NCBI GenBank assembly: GCA_046347625.1
Contig: JAXMFU010000002.1
Coordinates: 62,001-126,000, forward strand
Direction: 5' to 3'
Origin: CAIMUS01 sp046347625
GTDB lineage: Bacteria > Pseudomonadota > Gammaproteobacteria > Competibacterales > Competibacteraceae
DNA length: 64,000 nucleotides
The notes below the pieces were generated by a model that was not told where the DNA came from, made no database searches, and saw nothing but the letters and a program-made list of their open reading frames with translations. Shown in pieces: positions 61,340-64,000 of the stretch. Each line of letters opens with the position of its first letter. Position 1 is the first letter of the stretch. A program made the position numbers and the translations under genes.

Positions 61340-63318
61340 TGCGGTTCCTGCGCACCGGCGTCACGGCCTTGCCCACCAGCCCGGAACCGCTGTTACCGGA
61401 GTCCTGTTTCCTCTGGCTGGCGGCGGCCGTGGCTCTGGCCATGCTGCCCCATCTTCTGCTGCATCTGCCGGCCTGGTTCTGGCTGCTGTTTCCCGGCCTG
61501 GTCGCCTGGCGTGGCATGGCGTACACAGGCCGCCTGCAACTGCCTTCCCGTTGGCCGCTGTTGAGCCTGACGGTGCTGATTATCGGCCTGGTCATGCTCC
61601 AGTATAAAACCCTGTTCGGGCGGGATGCCGGCACGGCCCTGCTGGCCGCCATGGCAGCGTTGAAATTCCTGGAACTGCGCACCTTGCGTGATGGGATGGT
61701 GCTGCTGTTCATGGGGTATCTGCTGGTCATGGCGGTGCTGCTGTATGACCAGAGCCTGCTGTTGGCGGCGGCGCTGGCTCTGGTACTGGCCGGACTGCTG
61801 GCCGCCCATGCCGCCCTTCAGCATCCTACCACCCTACCGGCCCTGACATTGCTACGGTTGAGCTGCCGCCTGCTGGTGGAAGCCATTCCGGTCATGCTGA
61901 TTCTGTTCATTCTGTTTCCCCGTATCCCCGGTCCCATCTGGGGTCTGCCGAAGGACGCCTATGGGGGATTGACCGGCATGTCGGAAGAAATGGCGCCGGG
62001 ATCGGTCAGCCGGCTCAGTCTGTCTACCGAAGTGGCTTTCCGGGCACGCTTTACCGACGCCATACCCTCCGCCGGGCAGCTTTACTGGCGCGGTCCGGTC
62101 CTGGATCACTATGACGGCCGTACCTGGCGCCGGACGGAAGAGAGACTCTCGCAGCAGTTCAACTATCGTCCCGAAGGCGAGGCCGTAGACTATACGATCA
62201 TCCTGGAACCGCATGGCAAACGCTGGCTGCCGGCCCTGGATCTGCCGGCCAGCCTGCCCGACGGCGCCGAGATCAGCAACACCTTTCAACTGGTGCGCCG
62301 GCGACCCGTGCAGGATGTGCAGCGCTACCAAATGCGCTCCTTTCTGCGCTATAACACCGGTCCCCTGCAACTGAAGGGACAGACCCAACTGCCGGCGGCC
62401 ATCAATCCGCGTGCCCGCACCCTGGCGGACGAGTGGCGCGCGCGTTACTCGACTCCAGGTGAGATCGTGCGTGCGGCCCTGATGCTGTTTCGGCGGGAAC
62501 CCTTCCATTACACCCTCGAACCGCCGTTATTGCTGGATGAAGATTCCATCGATGCCTTTTTATTCGATACCCGGCGCGGCTTTTGCGAGCACTACGCCGG
62601 CAGCTTCGTCTTCCTGATGCGAGCCGCCGGGATTCCCGCCAGGGTCGTGCTGGGTTATCAGGGTGGCGAGCGCAACGGCTTGGGCGGCTATTTGATCGTG
62701 CGCCAGTCCGATGCCCATGCCTGGGCGGAAGTCTGGCTGGAAGGGCAGGGTTGGGTCAGGGTCGATCCCACCGCCGCAGTGGCGCCGGAACGGGTGGAGC
62801 GGGGACTCTATGCCGCATTGGACGATCCGGATACTCTGCCGCTGCTGGCCCGGCGGGGCGGAACCTGGCTGCAACCGCTGATCCTGAGCTGGGATTATCT
62901 GAATAATGCCTGGAATGAATGGGTACTGGCCTACGGACCGGAGCAGCAGAAACGCTGGCTATCCGGCCTGGGCTTCGGCCCGGTGGACTGGCAGGGTATG
63001 GTCCTGGCGATGATAGCGGCGCTGACCGGCGTGGGACTGGTGGTGATGGGCTTGCAGGCGCTGAATCGCCAGGTGGTCACCGATCCGGTCACGCGGGCCT
63101 ATCGGCGTTTTTGTACCAAGCTGGCCCGCGCGGGTCTGGTCCGGGCCGACCATGAAGGACCGCTGGCATTCACCGAACGGGTCGCCGCCAATCGCCCCGA
63201 ACTGGCCAACCGCGTCCACCTGATCGGGCGGCTCTATGCCGGCCTGCGCTATGGGCCGCGGCAGGAACCGGAAGCGGTGCGGCGGTTGCAGCGGTTGGTG
63301 CGGGGGTTGAAGGTTTGA
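61339..63318 (+). CDS. TgpA-type membrane transglutaminase
   Basis: A 659-residue protein. N-terminal membrane helices (~6), then a periplasmic transglutaminase domain and a C-terminal helix with a DUF4129 tail. The cysteine-protease-like triad is visible: GFCEHYAGSFV (Cys, ~415), SDAHAWAEVWL (His) and WVRVDPTAAV (Asp). TgpA of Pseudomonas aeruginosa is essential and acts in the periplasm. The ATG at 61339 overlaps the DUF58 stop by one base (TGATG), a tight coupling. Confidence 0.94.
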   Translation: MRFLRTGVTALPTSPEPLLPESCFLWLAAAVALAMLPHLLLHLPAWFWLLFPGLVAWRGMAYTGRLQLPSRWPLLSLTVLIIGLVMLQYKTLFGRDAGTALLAAMAALKFLELRTLRDGMVLLFMGYLLVMAVLLYDQSLLLAAALALVLAGLLAAHAALQHPTTLPALTLLRLSCRLLVEAIPVMLILFILFPRIPGPIWGLPKDAYGGLTGMSEEMAPGSVSRLSLSTEVAFRARFTDAIPSAGQLYWRGPVLDHYDGRTWRRTEERLSQQFNYRPEGEAVDYTIILEPHGKRWLPALDLPASLPDGAEISNTFQLVRRRPVQDVQRYQMRSFLRYNTGPLQLKGQTQLPAAINPRARTLADEWRARYSTPGEIVRAALMLFRREPFHYTLEPPLLLDEDSIDAFLFDTRRGFCEHYAGSFVFLMRAAGIPARVVLGYQGGERNGLGGYLIVRQSDAHAWAEVWLEGQGWVRVDPTAAVAPERVERGLYAALDDPDTLPLLARRGGTWLQPLILSWDYLNNAWNEWVLAYGPEQQKRWLSGLGFGPVDWQGMVLAMIAALTGVGLVVMGLQALNRQVVTDPVTRAYRRFCTKLARAGLVRADHEGPLAFTERVAANRPELANRVHLIGRLYAGLRYGPRQEPEAVRRLQRLVRGLKV

Positions 63319-63536
63319 GCGCCGGGGATAGGTCCTGTTCCTACTGACCGGCTCAGATATACCTGAACCCTCGATCAATACTCTGTGCCGCTTGACCAAC
63401 CCGTTGACCGTGAGCAGGAAGAGTGGGATACTTTCACGTAAGTGGTTGGATTCCCTGTTATGATTTGCACTGCGACATTAACTTCGTCAAATTTTGAATT
63501 TATTTTGTTTCTGAGTTACTGGAGGAGGAAAATAAA

Positions 63537-64000
63537 ATGACTCGTTTTTCAGAGAATAGTGAAAAGTATTACATTATGCCCAGCAGGATTGATGAAGATG
63601 ATTTGCAATCTAAGGTGAATTTACTTTGCAAAAAAAAGTACATACCTTTTATTGGGCCTGAAATTCGTACCATTTTATGGCGGGTAGCAGAGGATTGGGC
63701 TAATAAAGATGATTATCCATTACCTGATAGATATAATTTAGCCGGGGTAGCCCAATATTTAGCTATCACAGACACTGAACTTTCTCCAAAAAATCGTATT
63801 AGCCAGCAGATGCAAGAATCTATGTTACTACCGGTTTATGACGATTTAGCCAAGTTACCAGTTGAATTTTTTGTTACTACTAATCATGATGATTACCTTA
63901 TAGAAGCTTTGAAAAAGCATCACAAAGAACCAAAATGGTGCTCTTGGAAAGCCACGAATCTAGAAGAATACAAAGAGTATAAACCCGACGTAAATAGTCC
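63537..64000 (+). CDS. SIR2-like protein, partial at window end
   Basis: The first ~154 residues of an unfinished gene. LLCKKKYIPFIGPEIRTIL, AEDWANKDDYPLPDRYNLAG, VAQYLAI and LPVEFFVTTNHDDYLIEALK fit the SIR2-like (SIR2_2) NADase-fold group found in bacterial defence genes. The NAD-binding GAGxS motif is replaced by GPEIRT and the usual TTNYD by TTNHD. A strong GGAGGAGG precedes the ATG. The DNA is markedly AT-rich compared with the rest of the window, a sign of recent arrival. C-terminal domains are beyond the end. Confidence 0.65.
   Translation, partial: MTRFSENSEKYYIMPSRIDEDDLQSKVNLLCKKKYIPFIGPEIRTILWRVAEDWANKDDYPLPDRYNLAGVAQYLAITDTELSPKNRISQQMQESMLLPVYDDLAKLPVEFFVTTNHDDYLIEALKKHHKEPKWCSWKATNLEEYKEYKPDVNS

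Overview
The window is about 64 kb of a GC-rich proteobacterial chromosome, most likely from an environmental gammaproteobacterium. Pointers are dapD-dapE, apbC-dcd, MoxR-DUF58-TgpA, class III cyclase, HD-GYP and Crp signalling, a PEP-CTERM protein and a large two-partner-secretion adhesin, together with many decayed toxin-antitoxin and nuclease genes and several dispersed repeat families. Competibacteraceae-like bacteria would fit, but that is a guess. No rRNA, tRNA or CRISPR array was recognised.

Layout. 0-6 kb: lysine/diaminopimelate genes dapD and dapE, an RRM RNA-binding protein with its terminator, and a solitary single-chain restriction-modification enzyme. 6-9.6 kb: a membrane di-iron hydroxylase, a DedA-PAP2-LssY fusion and an isochorismatase-like hydrolase. 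9.8-15 kb: an IS21-family element inserted in the 3' end of a phosphodiesterase-TPR-sulfotransferase gene; the severed C-terminal end is recognisable on the far side. 15-17.4 kb: a PEP-CTERM protein and a GNAT-like protein in one operon, preceded by a candidate sigma-54 promoter and two identical-core upstream boxes. 17.4-26.9 kb: a lipoprotein, apbC, dcd, cimA, kup and small membrane proteins.

26.9-34.3 kb is the most unusual metabolic region. One strand encodes the three-part glutamate mutase set (GlmS, GlmE and reactivase GlmL), a free-standing adenylating ligase, an acyl carrier protein, a PLP decarboxylase and a GNAT protein. By analogy with the vicenistatin starter-unit pathway, this set could turn glutamate into 3-methylaspartate, load it on the carrier protein and decarboxylate it to a beta-amino acyl (3-aminoisobutyryl) thioester. 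No polyketide synthase or NRPS is in sight, so the final acceptor is open.

34.5-44.4 kb: an HD-GYP protein, a CHASE2-adenylate cyclase, then a plastic zone with a duplicated small gene, an AAA/DUF4143 ATPase, and broken Rpn, PIN and Uma2 genes. 44.4-56.8 kb: a TPR protein, a 1781-residue filamentous haemagglutinin-type TpsA, a DUF2281/PemK toxin-antitoxin pair, a MITE, a CHAT caspase-like protein, a DUF928 protein and the TpsB transporter. 56.9-64 kb: a Crp-family regulator, gamma carbonic anhydrase, VapBC, MoxR-DUF58-TgpA, and the start of an AT-rich SIR2-like gene cut by the window end.

A regulatory thread joins these parts. Four promoters carry a Crp-type palindrome (TGTGA-N6-TCACA or a one-base variant) exactly 21 nt upstream of a -10 hexamer, which is class II (-41.5) geometry. 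They point at the TPR-TpsA operon, at a pair of small secreted proteins and at both copies of the duplicated small gene. A Crp-family gene and an adenylate cyclase gene lie in the same window.
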